Below, piece after piece: positions 34,513 to 44,693 of a stretch of 64,000 bases of DNA (the first letter of the stretch is position 1; each line of letters opens with the position of its first letter). Below the pieces are notes generated by a model. It was not told the origin of the DNA. It did no database searches and worked only from the letters and a program-made list of their open reading frames with translations. Source of the stretch: an uncultured Pirellulaceae bacterium (lineage in GTDB: Bacteria; Planctomycetota; Planctomycetia; Pirellulales; Pirellulaceae). The position numbers and the translations under genes were made by a program. The DNA lies in the NCBI GenBank assembly GCA_938083195.1, contig CALKCK010000021.1:140298-204297 (forward strand). Direction: 5' to 3'.

Positions 34513-36762
34513 TCAGTTCAGGTTTGGAACCTGGCCGTAGGCTACGCTGCGATTAGAAGGTTTCGTATCTAGTTGTAGGAACCAAATAATTAGCATCACG
34601 CCCACGACAGTCATCAAGATAGCGGGAAACGTAGCATATTGGTAGTTCTGACCATCGGTGCTGTAAAGATACTGCCGAAGAACTGGAGATTGTTCTACGA
34701 CGGTTCGATTCGCTTGGGAAAGTAGCACCGCTAGGCTGTTGTGGGTTAAATGGAACAAAATACAGGGAAGAATGCTTTTGGTTTGAATTGCGATTAATCC
34801 AAGAACTAATCCTATAACAAAGGTGATCAATGTTTGCTGAATTATCCCATGAGCGAGTCCGAACATGAGGCTGGTTAACAGGATTGGTTTCCACTTCCCT
34901 TGGATCGATTGGAAGCCAGAAAGAATGAATCCTCGAAAGGCAATTTCTTCAAAGACCGCGGGTGCCAAAGCAAATACGAGGATGATCGCCCATAATCCTG
35001 GCGCCGATCCTAGTATTCTTGAAACCGCTTCTTGCAACATCAGTATGTCGCCACTGGGCGGGTAAATGTGCATGATGAAGCCGGTCAACCAAGTAAAGGC
35101 TGGGTTGAGAAAAATAGCGGCCAAGACAGCTGCTGCGGCCATCGTTATTTTACAACCGTTTAAACGAAGTGATTTTCTCGGATTGCGTGTCAGAAACAGA
35201 GCCATCATTACTGACGGAATGAAAATGGTTGCCACGAGAATGATGACTGTTTGAAATGCGAATTGACCAAAATTTTGTGGAGCTGTTACGGCAAATCCAA
35301 TGAAGAATTTCGCAACCAGGATTACCACACCGCACAGAACTGCGCTTCCCAACGATGGGAGTGATCGGCGTTCACGCATAATATGTTTTATCCAGGCTCC
35401 AATTCCAAACCGCTCCGAAGCTCGAAACAGTACTGTTTCACTGTTAAATTGGTGAATTACCCAGCGAACGGCCAGCCAGCAGCAGCCCAAGTTAATTGCA
35501 CAAACAGGTGCTGCATATTTTAAGCAGTCTGTGTAGTTCGCTTCGATAAGGCTCCTTAACAGCAGCATCAGCCCACTTACGGGTATCAAACTTGTACCGA
35601 AATCCAATTCAGCGGAAGGCAGCATTGGAATCATCATCAGCGGCATCGAGATCATCAGCAGGGGAACCAAGTAGTACTGCCCCTCTTTACTACTTCTTGC
35701 GAATGCAGCTGCGGCCAGAGCGACCGCGCTAAACAGTGCTGAAATAGGAATCAACGCTAACAGAAGCCAACCAATGCTGGCCAGTGGGGGGATTCCAATC
35801 GGCAAAGCACCGCCAGCTCCCATGCCATTGCCAAGTTTTGTTAATACAAATATTCCTGTGAATCCCATGCTCAGAAGATTTAAAAATGATGTCGCCATAC
35901 TGAATGTCATGACAGTCAGTAGTTTTCCAAAAGCAATTTCAGAGCGGGCAGCTGGGCTGCTTAAAAGTGTTTCAAAAGTGCCTCTTTCTTTTTCGCCGGC
36001 ACATAGATCAATTGCAGGATAAAAAGCGCCTGTCAACGACCAGATCATAATGATGAAAGGTAGGATCTTTGACCAAGCTGCAGCTTGTTTCCCTGTTTTG
36101 TTGGCAACATCACCGGTTGTGAAAACGACGCCTTGAATCATGGAGGTGGGGATCTCATTGGCCACCAAGGTTTCTTTGGAAAACTCTTTCGACCATTGGT
36201 TGAGGATGCGGTTGACTCGTTCACTGGCGATCCTTGATTTGTCAATTGCTGAATCGGTGAGTACAAAAACCTGCGTTGCTGGAGATGATTGGGGATTGTT
36301 GGCTTCGGATTCAATTAGAGAATCAGGACGCTCGGGGATTTCGATTGGATTAGGGATGAAAATGGCCAGGTCCATTTTCCGTTTTTGCATTTCTAGTCGA
36401 AGTATTTCTTCGACACTGGAACTGTCGCCTGCAGAGCTCGTAGCTGATTTGATTAAAGATTCGAAGTGGCCATCGCCGGCTGTCGAACTGATTAATTCGA
36501 TTAGCTGACTCTCCGCTGAGCCAAAGGTAGGATTGAATTTTCCACTCACAATGAGAGGTGGGCTGGCAGGGAGCTTTTCCTCACCGACGATCCAAACCCT
36601 TGACGGTGACTCTCGCATGAATTGCGCGACTTGCATCATTGCCATACCCATCAGTGGGTAAAGCAACATTGGCAGTATGGCAACGGTAAACAGCGTTCGG
36701 CGATCCCGCAGTTGATCGCGAAGTTCTCGCCGAAAAATGAGCTTGATTGTAGGCCAGTTCAT
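34513..36762 (-). CDS. ABC-2 permease fused to a CPBP-type intramembrane protease
   Basis: A 749-residue membrane protein. Residues 1-430 are an ABC-2/NatB-type permease (FRRELRDQLRDRRTLF at the start, large extracytoplasmic loop about 60-225, then GEKERGTFETLLSSP). Residues about 500-740 form a CPBP (CAAX-like) intramembrane protease with EEIAFRGFI, FGLAHGI and FHLTHN, the Glu/Arg/His/Asn catalytic set. The ATPase gene lies 23 bp upstream, so the pair forms an exporter similar to NatAB. The fusion suggests proteolysis tied to export, for example of a peptide; cargo is unknown. Confidence 0.88.
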   Translation of the reverse strand: MNWPTIKLIFRRELRDQLRDRRTLFTVAILPMLLYPLMGMAMMQVAQFMRESPSRVWIVGEEKLPASPPLIVSGKFNPTFGSAESQLIELISSTAGDGHFESLIKSATSSAGDSSSVEEILRLEMQKRKMDLAIFIPNPIEIPERPDSLIESEANNPQSSPATQVFVLTDSAIDKSRIASERVNRILNQWSKEFSKETLVANEIPTSMIQGVVFTTGDVANKTGKQAAAWSKILPFIIMIWSLTGAFYPAIDLCAGEKERGTFETLLSSPAARSEIAFGKLLTVMTFSMATSFLNLLSMGFTGIFVLTKLGNGMGAGGALPIGIPPLASIGWLLLALIPISALFSAVALAAAAFARSSKEGQYYLVPLLMISMPLMMIPMLPSAELDFGTSLIPVSGLMLLLRSLIEANYTDCLKYAAPVCAINLGCCWLAVRWVIHQFNSETVLFRASERFGIGAWIKHIMRERRSLPSLGSAVLCGVVILVAKFFIGFAVTAPQNFGQFAFQTVIILVATIFIPSVMMALFLTRNPRKSLRLNGCKITMAAAAVLAAIFLNPAFTWLTGFIMHIYPPSGDILMLQEAVSRILGSAPGLWAIILVFALAPAVFEEIAFRGFILSGFQSIQGKWKPILLTSLMFGLAHGIIQQTLITFVIGLVLGLIAIQTKSILPCILFHLTHNSLAVLLSQANRTVVEQSPVLRQYLYSTDGQNYQYATFPAILMTVVGVMLIIWFLQLDTKPSNRSVAYGQVPNLN

Positions 36763-36785
36763 TATGCAGTTTCTTTATGGCTTAT

Positions 36786-37589
36786 TTAATTCGCCAAAGG
36801 TGACGTGAGGTTGTGGGTGACCATGGCGGCGTTTTTGTCGGCCTCCAGTTGAGCTTCTGATCGGGAGATCAGTTGGTAGAACAACTCTTCCATGTCATCT
36901 TCTTGGTGCTTCTCTGCAAGGTGTGCGGGCGTTCCTTCGGCGAGTATTACACCTCGGTTCATGATCGCGACGCGATCGCAAAGCCGTTTGACTTCGCTCA
37001 TGATATGCGAAGAAAAAACAATGCACTTACCTTGGTCTCTCAATTGTTCTACTGTCTTTAGCACTTCTCTGGCGACTAGGATGTCGAGGCCGGAGGTGGC
37101 TTCGTCAAAAATTAGAACAGGTGGGTTGTGAATCATTGCTCTCACAATGGAGACTTTCTGTTTCATGCCGGTCGACATTTTACTGCAGAGTACATCTCTG
37201 ATTTCGTTCATCTGGAACCGGTCAAAGAGAGCATTCATTTTCGAATGCAAGCGATCCAGCGGCATCCCATAAAGTTGTCCAAAGTACTGGACTAATTCCC
37301 ACGAGGTCATGCGGTCATAGATCGCGGTGTTGCAGGAAACAAATCCAATCTGCCGTCTGACTTGTTCCGGTTGCTGAGTCACGTTGAATCCATTCACAAC
37401 CGCAGAGCCTTCCGTCGGTTTTAAAACGGTACTAAGGATTCGCAATGCAGTTGTTTTGCCTGCGCCGTTAGGTCCGAGGAGTCCGTAGATCTGCCCGGGC
37501 ATGGCGTCGAAACTGATTCCAGCCAGGGCGGTAAACTGGCCCGATTGGATGTCTTGGTAGGTTTTCTTGAGTTTTCTAACGTGGATCAT
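36786..37589 (-). CDS. NatA-like ABC transporter ATP-binding protein
   Basis: A 267-residue ABC ATPase. Walker [11 protein letters not shown] (about 39-48), signature-equivalent MSTGMKQKV, Walker [13 protein letters not shown] and H-loop SSHI are all intact. MSTGMKQK is the NatA-type variant of LSGGQ. It is the cytosolic partner of the downstream permease-protease fusion (23 bp apart). The upstream 297 bp separates it from the divergent AAA+ gene. Confidence 0.9.
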   Translation of the reverse strand: MIHVRKLKKTYQDIQSGQFTALAGISFDAMPGQIYGLLGPNGAGKTTALRILSTVLKPTEGSAVVNGFNVTQQPEQVRRQIGFVSCNTAIYDRMTSWELVQYFGQLYGMPLDRLHSKMNALFDRFQMNEIRDVLCSKMSTGMKQKVSIVRAMIHNPPVLIFDEATSGLDILVAREVLKTVEQLRDQGKCIVFSSHIMSEVKRLCDRVAIMNRGVILAEGTPAHLAEKHQEDDMEELFYQLISRSEAQLEADKNAAMVTHNLTSPLAN

Positions 37590-37886
37590 CGTCGTCTAGC
37601 GAAAGGAAATAGCAGTAGTTGAGCCGAACCTCGGAGTTCTAATTGGAAATTTTACGGTTTGAGTGGGATGGGAACCCTCGTCGTTAGCAGTCTTCGTTAG
37701 CGCGTTGAGGTCAATGCGGACGGAAGAGCGTAGCTTACAAATCCGAGCAGGCTCTTTAATTCAATCGGGTAATTAGGGTTTTGAGGATTGGTGGGTTTTT
37801 TTTTGGAGTGTTTTTTGATTCGCTAGGTCAATCGAGCCTCTTTGTTGTCGATAAAATAGGACATCAGGTCAGATCACGGAACGAAT

Positions 37887-39257
37887 ATGCAGATGCAAAC
37901 AGGTTCAAGCAGTAGCGAAATCAATTTCCAAACAGGTGGGGGCGTCCCGCACTCTGGGAATTTTGAACCGGAGGTTAGTAATGACTTTGTACCTCGGCAG
38001 CCTAATAGCCTTGTAGAAGCAGGGCTTCACCGGAATGATCTCTTTCCACTGGTCTTAAAGTTCTTGTTTCTCCACGGCAACCAATCCGGCGGACGAATTG
38101 CGAGCCAAGTACGGGTTCCCTACGGGCTGATCATACCTGTGCTCGAATCGCTGAAGTCCGACATGCTAATCGGACACAAGAGCTCTGCAGGCGTTGCTGA
38201 TTACGAATACGAGTTGTCGCCTAAAGGGGTGGAGCAAGCACGGATTCATCTATCTCGTAGTACCTATTGCGGATCTGCGCCAGTCACTTTGGTGGAGTAT
38301 CGAAAATCAATTTTGAGACAATCGGTAAAAAACTTGAAGCCGACCTTCGAAGCTGTTGCGGAGGCTTTGAATGATCTTGAAGTGACGGATCTCCAAATTA
38401 GTCAACTTGGCCAAGCCATTAATTCTGGCAAGAGCATGTTTCTGTTTGGGGCGCCTGGGAATGGGAAAACCAGCATTGCAACTCGTGCGATTCGCGCGTT
38501 AAGCGAGCACATTTGGATTCCACGATCGCTGACTGTCGGTGGAGAAGTAATTCGAGTTTTTGATCCGAGCGTTCACGTCGCTGCCCCACTTCCTACTACT
38601 TCAGGCGTTTTGGTAGAGCAAGGAATCGATCAAAGGTGGGTCAGGATTGAGCGCCCCACAATCATCGTGGGTGGCGAGTTGGAAATGAAACACTTAGAGG
38701 CGACCTTAAGTACGGTAACGGGAATCATTGAAGCTCCTATTCACGTCAAAAGTAACTGTGGTTGCCTTGTAGTCGATGACTTTGGAAGACAGCAAATTTC
38801 TACTCGAGAATTGCTGAACCGATGGATTGTGCCGATGGAGTCTGGAAGTGATTTTGTGAACTTGCCTTCGGGGCGACAGATCTCATTGCCGTTTGAGCAA
38901 CTGTTGATCTTCTCAACCAATCTCGAGCCAACCTCCTTGTGTGACGAAGCTTTTTTGAGACGGATTCCCTATAAGGTTGAGGTTTTTGATCCAACAGAAG
39001 TGCAATTTCGAAATCTATTTAAACGTGAATTGTCGCGGATGAATTTCCAAGTTGAGTTTGGTGTACTCGATCACTTGATTGAATATCATTACAAACGCGT
39101 TGGAAGATCTTTTCGGTTTTGTCACGTTCTCGACATTCTCAATCAGTGCCGGGACTTCTGTGAATTTCATCGAAAACCAAATCTGTTCTCAAAGGATATT
39201 TGCGAACTCGCCGTTTTGAATTATTTCTCAGGGATGGGCAACCATCTGGGCGGTTGA
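37887..39257 (+). CDS. AAA+ ATPase with N-terminal winged-helix-like region
   Basis: A 456-residue soluble ATPase. Residues about 50-125 (VLKFLFLHGNQSGGRIASQVRVPYGLIIPVLESL, then YELSPKGVEQA) look like a winged-helix region; the AAA+ domain has Walker A GAPGNGKT (188-195), Walker B CLVVDDF (about 290), sensor-like STNLEP and arginine-finger-like FLRRIP. The C-terminus (FCHVLDILNQCRDF) resembles the lid of ATPases from planctomycete pilus or type II-secretion-like loci, but no such genes are adjacent. Function unknown. GGA stands 8 bases before the ATG. Confidence 0.75.
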   Translation: MQMQTGSSSSEINFQTGGGVPHSGNFEPEVSNDFVPRQPNSLVEAGLHRNDLFPLVLKFLFLHGNQSGGRIASQVRVPYGLIIPVLESLKSDMLIGHKSSAGVADYEYELSPKGVEQARIHLSRSTYCGSAPVTLVEYRKSILRQSVKNLKPTFEAVAEALNDLEVTDLQISQLGQAINSGKSMFLFGAPGNGKTSIATRAIRALSEHIWIPRSLTVGGEVIRVFDPSVHVAAPLPTTSGVLVEQGIDQRWVRIERPTIIVGGELEMKHLEATLSTVTGIIEAPIHVKSNCGCLVVDDFGRQQISTRELLNRWIVPMESGSDFVNLPSGRQISLPFEQLLIFSTNLEPTSLCDEAFLRRIPYKVEVFDPTEVQFRNLFKRELSRMNFQVEFGVLDHLIEYHYKRVGRSFRFCHVLDILNQCRDFCEFHRKPNLFSKDICELAVLNYFSGMGNHLGG

Positions 39258-39327
39258 GGGTCCGCTCCGATCGGAGATCGCACTCGGATGCGATGATGTC
39301 GTTTTGAATTTCTTTAGAAATTCGGCC

Positions 39328-39951
39328 TTACGGTTTGCTGTTGATCAGTGACATGAATTCAGCCCGCGTCGATTGATTGGTTTTGAACTCGCCGCGTAAC
39401 GCGCTGGTGACGGTGCTGCTTCCCGGTTTTCTGATACCTCGAATGGACATGCAAGAGTGCTCAGCGCTAATGACCACCGCTACTCCGGACGTCTTAAGGT
39501 GATCATTGACAAGTTCCGCGATCGTTTGTGTCATCCGCTCTTGAACTTGAGGCCTGTGAGATACTTCTTCCACAACTCTGGCTATTTTACTCAACCCAGT
39601 CACTTTACCGTCAGGAATGTAGGCGACGTGAGCAACGCCGTTAAATGGAAGCAGGTGGTGTTCACACATACTCGTGAATTGGATGTCGCGAATAAGCACC
39701 ATCTCGTCGTACTCTTCGGGGAAGGTGACCGACAAGTGGCGGGCGGGATCCAGGTGCAAACCGGAGAACATCTCTGCGTACATGCTGGCAACTCGACGAG
39801 GAGTTTCTTCTAAGCCTGGTCGTTCGGGATCCTCCCCGACCGCTTTGAGAATCGTTCGAACGGCAGATTGAATCGCGAGTAAGTCGACTTCTGGGGACAC
39901 TTTATCACGTAAATTCACGTTATCTCTCGGAGGTAAGTTCGTGGGGGTCAA
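39328..39951 (-). CDS. folE: GTP cyclohydrolase I
   Basis: A 207-residue T-fold enzyme converting GTP to dihydroneopterin triphosphate. Zinc and active-site motifs: [10 protein letters not shown] (Cys and two His) and EHSCMSIRG (second Cys), plus [10 protein letters not shown] and RPQVQERMT. The length is normal for FolE. It opens folate and pterin synthesis and could feed the PTPS, DHPS-like and H4MPT genes elsewhere in the window. It stands alone, converging with the AAA+ ATPase gene. Confidence 0.95.
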   Translation of the reverse strand: MTPTNLPPRDNVNLRDKVSPEVDLLAIQSAVRTILKAVGEDPERPGLEETPRRVASMYAEMFSGLHLDPARHLSVTFPEEYDEMVLIRDIQFTSMCEHHLLPFNGVAHVAYIPDGKVTGLSKIARVVEEVSHRPQVQERMTQTIAELVNDHLKTSGVAVVISAEHSCMSIRGIRKPGSSTVTSALRGEFKTNQSTRAEFMSLINSKP

Positions 39952-40117
39952 CTAATTACTCGCTGGATGAAATGGTGCGAAAGCGCTGCCTCGGTTTTGG
40001 CCGCTACTGTTTGGTTACCGAAAAATAAGTTTTTCGATAACGATAAGGACGCAAAATTCAATTTAACTTTCGTTGGAAACTAATAGAGTAAGTGGGAATT
40101 GGTACCTGGTCAGTAAT

Positions 40118-41749
40118 TTAATCTTCAATTGGTTTTCCTGTCACGCGGAGACTGCGATGAGCGATGTAAACACGGCCGTGTCGATCGGTCGTTTTAACTT
40201 CGATCAAGTGCGCTCCGGGAGCAAGTCTGGCAGGGAGGGTTCCCTTCCATAAATGATATGAATTTTTTGGTTTGGGAAGCTTCGGATCAATACCCTCGTC
40301 TCGCTTGGATAATTCAATGAAGTACGGATCCGGTTCAATTGTCTTTGTCAGCTCGATCCATTTTTCATTTCTGTCGACGCGGTATTCGACCTTGGACTCC
40401 TCGGAGCCATTGTAAACATTGACCCAGATCGGTATTTGTTCTGTTTTTCTTGTATAAGCACTCGATGGCAAATGAATTCTAAGTTGTTCGCTTGCCGGTT
40501 TCCCAGCAGCCTTGAAATCCAATTTGTACCCGTCTCGATCGAACGACATGATCGAGTATCCATTGGGGGCTCCATCGGACATCGTTGAATGAGGCACTTG
40601 GTTGTCACCTAACGCGCCAGACCACCAACTTCCACTGACGGTGACATTGACGATGTGGTGATGTTTTTCGGCGCCATGGAACCCCTCTTTTTTACCGAGG
40701 AAAAGATGTCGGTGATCGTGAGTATGTCCGGAGACCGAAACGCAATACGGACGATCTTTGATTAAATCAAAGAATTCGGATTTGTCTTTGACTGAGATGA
40801 TCGGCACGTGCATCAAAACAACAAGCATCTGGGATTTTGGAATCATCGAAAGGTCTTTTTTCAAAAATCCAAGCTGCTGTTTCCCAAATCTTGGCTCGTA
40901 GCGATACCGTGGGTTTTTTTCACTGGGAGCAACCCAGTCAATGTTGTCGAGTACGACAAAATGCACTTGGCCATAATCGAATGAATAATAGGATGGGCCG
41001 TACGTTTCCTCAAACGTTTCATTTACCTCTGCCCGGTTTTTCGCATCTAAATTAATGTCGTGATTGCCAATCACGTTGTACCAAGGGATACCGATCATCG
41101 CGATAGATTGATTGAGTGTCTTGAGTGTGTTGAGGTTGTCGAACGCGATGTCGCCCAGGGTGACACCAAACGCGCTTTCATCACCAATTAATTCTTCGAC
41201 GACATCATGGCTAATGTAGTCGACCTCTTTGTTGTTTCTTGGTTGGGGGTCACCAAAGAGCAGAATCTTAAATTCTTCGGGTTCCTTTTCGCGGTAGAGC
41301 GGAAAATCGATGGACTGCGGGAGTGGGCCTGTGGGAGCCGACCCTTTGAATTTAAGTTTGGGTGATCCTGTTGGCTTGTGTAGGTAGAAAAATTTAGGAA
41401 GTTGGTGTTGGTTGATCGGCGTGCGATAGCCGGTTGGTTTAATGACAAACACACAGCCGCCGTCATTAATCGGGATTTCGTAACGCCCGTTGCGATCCGT
41501 TTTTACAATATCTTCACCATTGGAAACTTTGATGCCAGCGAAAGCGGAGTCTCCAGTATTGTATTTTCCGTCTCCGTTGAGATCACAAAAGACAACTCCC
41601 TTGGCGATTTGCTGAGATTGCTTGGCGGTGGATGCTTGTTCTGTTTGTTCAGTATTTTGAAACGCGTAAGTCGTTCCATTGATTGCAAGCAATGACACAA
41701 AAATGAAATTAAAGATCATCGCTCCGTTCCGAAAAAGGGCCTGATTCAT
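40118..41749 (-). CDS. Secreted calcineurin-like metallophosphoesterase
   Basis: A 543-residue exported protein: hydrophobic signal (about 12-30), then an SdrD-B/prealbumin-like beta domain (about 45-130, DLNGDGKYNTGDSAF, KTDRNGRYEIP), the metallophosphoesterase core with all five metal motifs (LLFGDPQP, LGDIAFDN, GNHDIN, MHVPI, GHTHDHRH), and a C-terminal beta domain. This three-part layout is seen in planctomycete and Bacteroidetes secreted phosphoesterases. The ATG at 41749 is used; a TTG at 41764 is possible. Substrate not known. Confidence 0.85.
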   Translation of the reverse strand: MNQALFRNGAMIFNFIFVSLLAINGTTYAFQNTEQTEQASTAKQSQQIAKGVVFCDLNGDGKYNTGDSAFAGIKVSNGEDIVKTDRNGRYEIPINDGGCVFVIKPTGYRTPINQHQLPKFFYLHKPTGSPKLKFKGSAPTGPLPQSIDFPLYREKEPEEFKILLFGDPQPRNNKEVDYISHDVVEELIGDESAFGVTLGDIAFDNLNTLKTLNQSIAMIGIPWYNVIGNHDINLDAKNRAEVNETFEETYGPSYYSFDYGQVHFVVLDNIDWVAPSEKNPRYRYEPRFGKQQLGFLKKDLSMIPKSQMLVVLMHVPIISVKDKSEFFDLIKDRPYCVSVSGHTHDHRHLFLGKKEGFHGAEKHHHIVNVTVSGSWWSGALGDNQVPHSTMSDGAPNGYSIMSFDRDGYKLDFKAAGKPASEQLRIHLPSSAYTRKTEQIPIWVNVYNGSEESKVEYRVDRNEKWIELTKTIEPDPYFIELSKRDEGIDPKLPKPKNSYHLWKGTLPARLAPGAHLIEVKTTDRHGRVYIAHRSLRVTGKPIED

Positions 41750-42021
41750 GTTGGCTTGATCCAAGGGAAGATTTTTGATTTTTTTATACTACTTGGTTTT
41801 AGAGAATTTTTAACCGGTAGCACTCAATTTCACGGGCGATATTTTAAATTCTCTTGGATTTGTGGTGTTTATTTTATGGTTGTTCAATTGCTGACCAACC
41901 TAGGTTGTCTTATCATGGCCAGCGGTAGAGAACTGCTGAGTGAGCGCGAACGGTTCAGGCGGGTTAGAATTTGGCGTTTAACCTCACCGACAAAGCCTTT
42001 TTTGATTTGAAACGGACAGCC

Positions 42022-42444
42022 GTGAAACTGCAATTTACAGATGCTGATTTAGAAGCTTATCTCGACGAATCGCTGGATTCTGATCGAGCAACTCAAATTG
42101 AGGATGCGCTCGCCAATGATAGTGATTTGCTTAGTCGATTAGCGATGATCAACGGTCGTCGCGACGCTGGAATCCATACGCTCGGGGAGATCTGGCGTCG
42201 GAATCAAATAGGCGTTCCAACGCCTGAAGTAATGGGGAATTTTATCCTGGGTATATTGCCAGACGGTGACTCCCAATACATTCAGTTTCGCATGGATCAA
42301 TTGAAATGTTGTTTCACGCTGGCAATGTTCAACGATCTGCAGTTGCAACAAAGCGAGAAGTCAGAATTGTCTCAAACGCGGCGAGAGCGAATCTATAAAA
42401 CGAGTGCGGGCTTGCTCAAGCGTGGCAATTCTGACGAGGAGTGA
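42022..42444 (+). CDS. Hypothetical protein with anti-sigma-like N-terminal segment
   Basis: A 140-residue soluble protein with no signal peptide. Its N-terminus (FTDADLEAYLDESLDSDRATQIEDAL) has the shape of the short helical cap of anti-sigma factors (D-x-x-L-x-x-Y-L-D-x-x-L), but no zinc-binding HxxxCxxC follows. The rest is helical with a Cys pair (LKCCF). The GTG at 42022 is preferred because the cap then begins at residue 5; a TTG at 41971 would add 17 residues. It converges with the glycosylasparaginase gene, 5 bp apart at the stops. Function unknown. Confidence 0.6.
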   Translation: MKLQFTDADLEAYLDESLDSDRATQIEDALANDSDLLSRLAMINGRRDAGIHTLGEIWRRNQIGVPTPEVMGNFILGILPDGDSQYIQFRMDQLKCCFTLAMFNDLQLQQSEKSELSQTRRERIYKTSAGLLKRGNSDEE

Positions 42445-42449
42445 GTCTC

Positions 42450-43490
42450 TTATTTTCGATTGCCGCCCTCTGGCCCGATCGCTTTTTCGGACATTGGTTT
42501 GGCATCCAGGATTTCGCTTCCTGCTGGAGAGGAAACAGAATATTTGAATCCCTTGCTTGTTCCGGCAGCTCCGTAATCTCCGGCTTTATTTAACGCGATG
42601 AAATTGATGTCGAGATTGCCAAGATTTTTTGGATCAATCTCAGCAATTCGCTTGACGGCCATTTCGCAAGCTTCTGTGGGGGCTGCCCCCTGACGCATCA
42701 TCTCGACTACTAAAAACGAACCGCAATGGCGCATTACATTTTCGCCTAGGCCAGTAGCGCCCGCCGCTCCGACTTGGTTGTCGACATAAAGGCCACTACC
42801 AATGATCGGCGAGTCTCCAACTCGGCCAGGGATTTTGTAGCCCCAGCCGCTAGTTGAGCACCCTCCGTAGAGATTGCCCTCGGCGTCCAATCCAAGCATC
42901 GCGATGGTATCGTGATGATCCTCATCAATTTCTGGTTTGCTCGGCTCAGATTTCTTACTTTGTTCGCGTTGCCAATTTTGCCAATTCGATTTTTGCTGAG
43001 TGGTGAGTAGATTTGTTTCGGGGTGGCCGTTCTCAATTGCGAACTGCTTTGCACCTTCTCCTACGAGCATTACGTGAGGAGTCGATTCCATTACAAGTCT
43101 CGCAACGGAAATTGGATGAAGAATGTCTTGGATGCCAGCAACGCTTCCAGCGTTATGGTCCGGCCCAGACATAATACAGGCGTCGAGCTCAACCTGGCCG
43201 TCTGCGTTGGGGATTCCCCCCACTCCGACCGAGGCATTCTTGACATCGTTTTCCGTAACCCAAATTCCTTTTTCAATAGCGTCTAGCATCGAACCGGAAT
43301 CAGTGGCGATTTTAACCGCCGCTTCACAGGAAAATTTCCCGAAAGGCCAAGTCGCGATAAAGAGAGGTTTCTCAGCGCTTGCTGTTCCGTCGTGGTGAGC
43401 AGCAAGTGAAGAATCGGTCGAACAGGCGATCGCGCCAGTCGCAGAGAGACATGCCGAGTTTCGAATGAATTTCCTGCGGCTCATGCTCAT
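42450..43490 (-). CDS. N4-(beta-N-acetylglucosaminyl)-L-asparaginase (Ntn hydrolase)
   Basis: A 346-residue precursor. A twin-arginine-like signal (SMSRRKFIRNSAC) precedes the mature enzyme. The nucleophile Thr of the autoproteolytic site is in HDTIAMLGLD (about residue 190 onward), with GRVGDSPIIGSGLYVD and GATGLGENVMRH as substrate-side motifs, so the family is glycosylasparaginase/isoaspartyl peptidase. It would cleave N-glycosidic GlcNAc-Asn or isoAsp links. The ATG at 43490 has a strong GGGGAGGGG upstream (43497-43505). Confidence 0.88.
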   Translation of the reverse strand: MSMSRRKFIRNSACLSATGAIACSTDSSLAAHHDGTASAEKPLFIATWPFGKFSCEAAVKIATDSGSMLDAIEKGIWVTENDVKNASVGVGGIPNADGQVELDACIMSGPDHNAGSVAGIQDILHPISVARLVMESTPHVMLVGEGAKQFAIENGHPETNLLTTQQKSNWQNWQREQSKKSEPSKPEIDEDHHDTIAMLGLDAEGNLYGGCSTSGWGYKIPGRVGDSPIIGSGLYVDNQVGAAGATGLGENVMRHCGSFLVVEMMRQGAAPTEACEMAVKRIAEIDPKNLGNLDINFIALNKAGDYGAAGTSKGFKYSVSSPAGSEILDAKPMSEKAIGPEGGNRK

Positions 43491-43630
43491 GATTCTACCC
43501 CTCCCCAAAGTGATGTTCCTGATATCAACTGCATCGCTCTCGAATAACGATCGATGTTTTTACGACATCATTTCGTTTGCGTCCGAATAATGTAATCGAG
43601 ACCGCTTAGCATCGATTGGGCGATCCCATC

Positions 43631-43690
43631 TATTAAACCGTTACCGCTCCAATTAAACCGTTACCGCTCCTATTAAACCGTTACCGCTCC
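43631..43690. repeat. 20-bp tandem repeat, three copies, spanning the dapA stop codon
   Basis: The unit [t/a]attaaaccgttaccgctcc occurs at 43631-43650, 43651-43670 and 43671-43690. On the minus strand each copy reads GGAGCGGTAACGGTTTAAT, that is the last codons of dapA (Gly-Ala-Val-Thr-Val-stop). The copy at 43671-43690 is the one in the gene; the other two are non-coding copies of the gene end. The 20-bp period is not a multiple of three. Confidence 0.95.
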
Positions 43691-44572
43691 AATTCCGTAG
43701 GCGGCTAGAGTTTTTCTTAGTGATGCCAACTGGCTGGCATCGAGATCGGTCATCGGTAGTCGGAGTTCCCCCGAGTCTTTTCCCATTTCCGCCATTGCAG
43801 CTTTTAGTGGAATTGGGTTGGTTGCTAAGCCAAGCATATCACGACAAAGTGGAAAAAGTCGGTGGTGCAAACGTTGGGCTTCGAGAGTGTCGCCGCTCAT
43901 GAAAGCCTTGACCAAGGCGATCATGTCACCAGGAATCATATTCCCAACTACGGACACAACCCCCTCCGCCCCGATCGAAAGTAACGGCAGTGTCAGGCTG
44001 TCATCTCCACTGAGAACGGTGAGGTCAGTCAGAGCGAGAATCTGAGATGCTTGATCGAGGGATCCGGTTGCCTCTTTTACCATGGTGACGTTATCGAACT
44101 CTCCAATTCTAGCAATCGTCTCTGGCTCAATATTTTTCCCGGTTCTCCCGGGAATGTTGTAGACGCAAATGGGAATTTCGATTGCTTCTGCAATCGCTTT
44201 GTAGTGCTGATACAGCCCTTCTTGCGTTGGCTTGTTGTAGTAAGGCGCGACTTGAAGTGTCGCGTCAGCTCCTTCCTTGGCAGCCCATTTAGTCAAGCTA
44301 ATCGCTTCGTCGGTGCTGTTGGAACCAGTGCCAGCCATCACTTTAATTCGTCCCGCGGCGATCTGAATCGTCTCGGAAATGACGCGCTCGTGCTCAGGGT
44401 GAGAAAGGGTTGGGGATTCTCCGGTTGTTCCGCAGGGAACGAGGCAGTTGGTCCCCGATTCTATTTGGAATTCCACCTGTTCTTTCAGGCGATCCATGTC
44501 CAGTTTGCCGTCCTTGAAGGGGGTAACAATGGCGACTGCCAGTCCGGCAAAATCAGATCCTTTACGCGACAT
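43673..44572 (-). CDS. dapA: 4-hydroxy-tetrahydrodipicolinate synthase
   Basis: A 299-residue TIM-barrel aldolase condensing pyruvate with aspartate semialdehyde in lysine/diaminopimelate synthesis. Motifs: [31 protein letters not shown] (catalytic Tyr), and MVKEATGS with the Schiff-base Lys. The length is typical. Planctomycetes make little or reduced peptidoglycan but still need lysine. Its 3' end is repeated twice more downstream (43631-43670). Confidence 0.95.
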   Translation of the reverse strand: MSRKGSDFAGLAVAIVTPFKDGKLDMDRLKEQVEFQIESGTNCLVPCGTTGESPTLSHPEHERVISETIQIAAGRIKVMAGTGSNSTDEAISLTKWAAKEGADATLQVAPYYNKPTQEGLYQHYKAIAEAIEIPICVYNIPGRTGKNIEPETIARIGEFDNVTMVKEATGSLDQASQILALTDLTVLSGDDSLTLPLLSIGAEGVVSVVGNMIPGDMIALVKAFMSGDTLEAQRLHHRLFPLCRDMLGLATNPIPLKAAMAEMGKDSGELRLPMTDLDASQLASLRKTLAAYGIGAVTV

Positions 44573-44693
44573 AGTGCTCGACTCCCAATTTCTCTTTTGA
44601 CTATTCCTGTAACGCAGCGCGAACGCAAATGATACGGTTTCGTTCTGAAATTTTCCAGCGTTCGCACAGAAATAATTTTCAGAACATTGTTGA

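Noticed and set aside
39306..39323. gaatttc/gaaattc inverted repeat between the AAA+ and folE genes
   Set aside because: The stem is only 7 A+T-rich pairs and has no T tract; likely chance.
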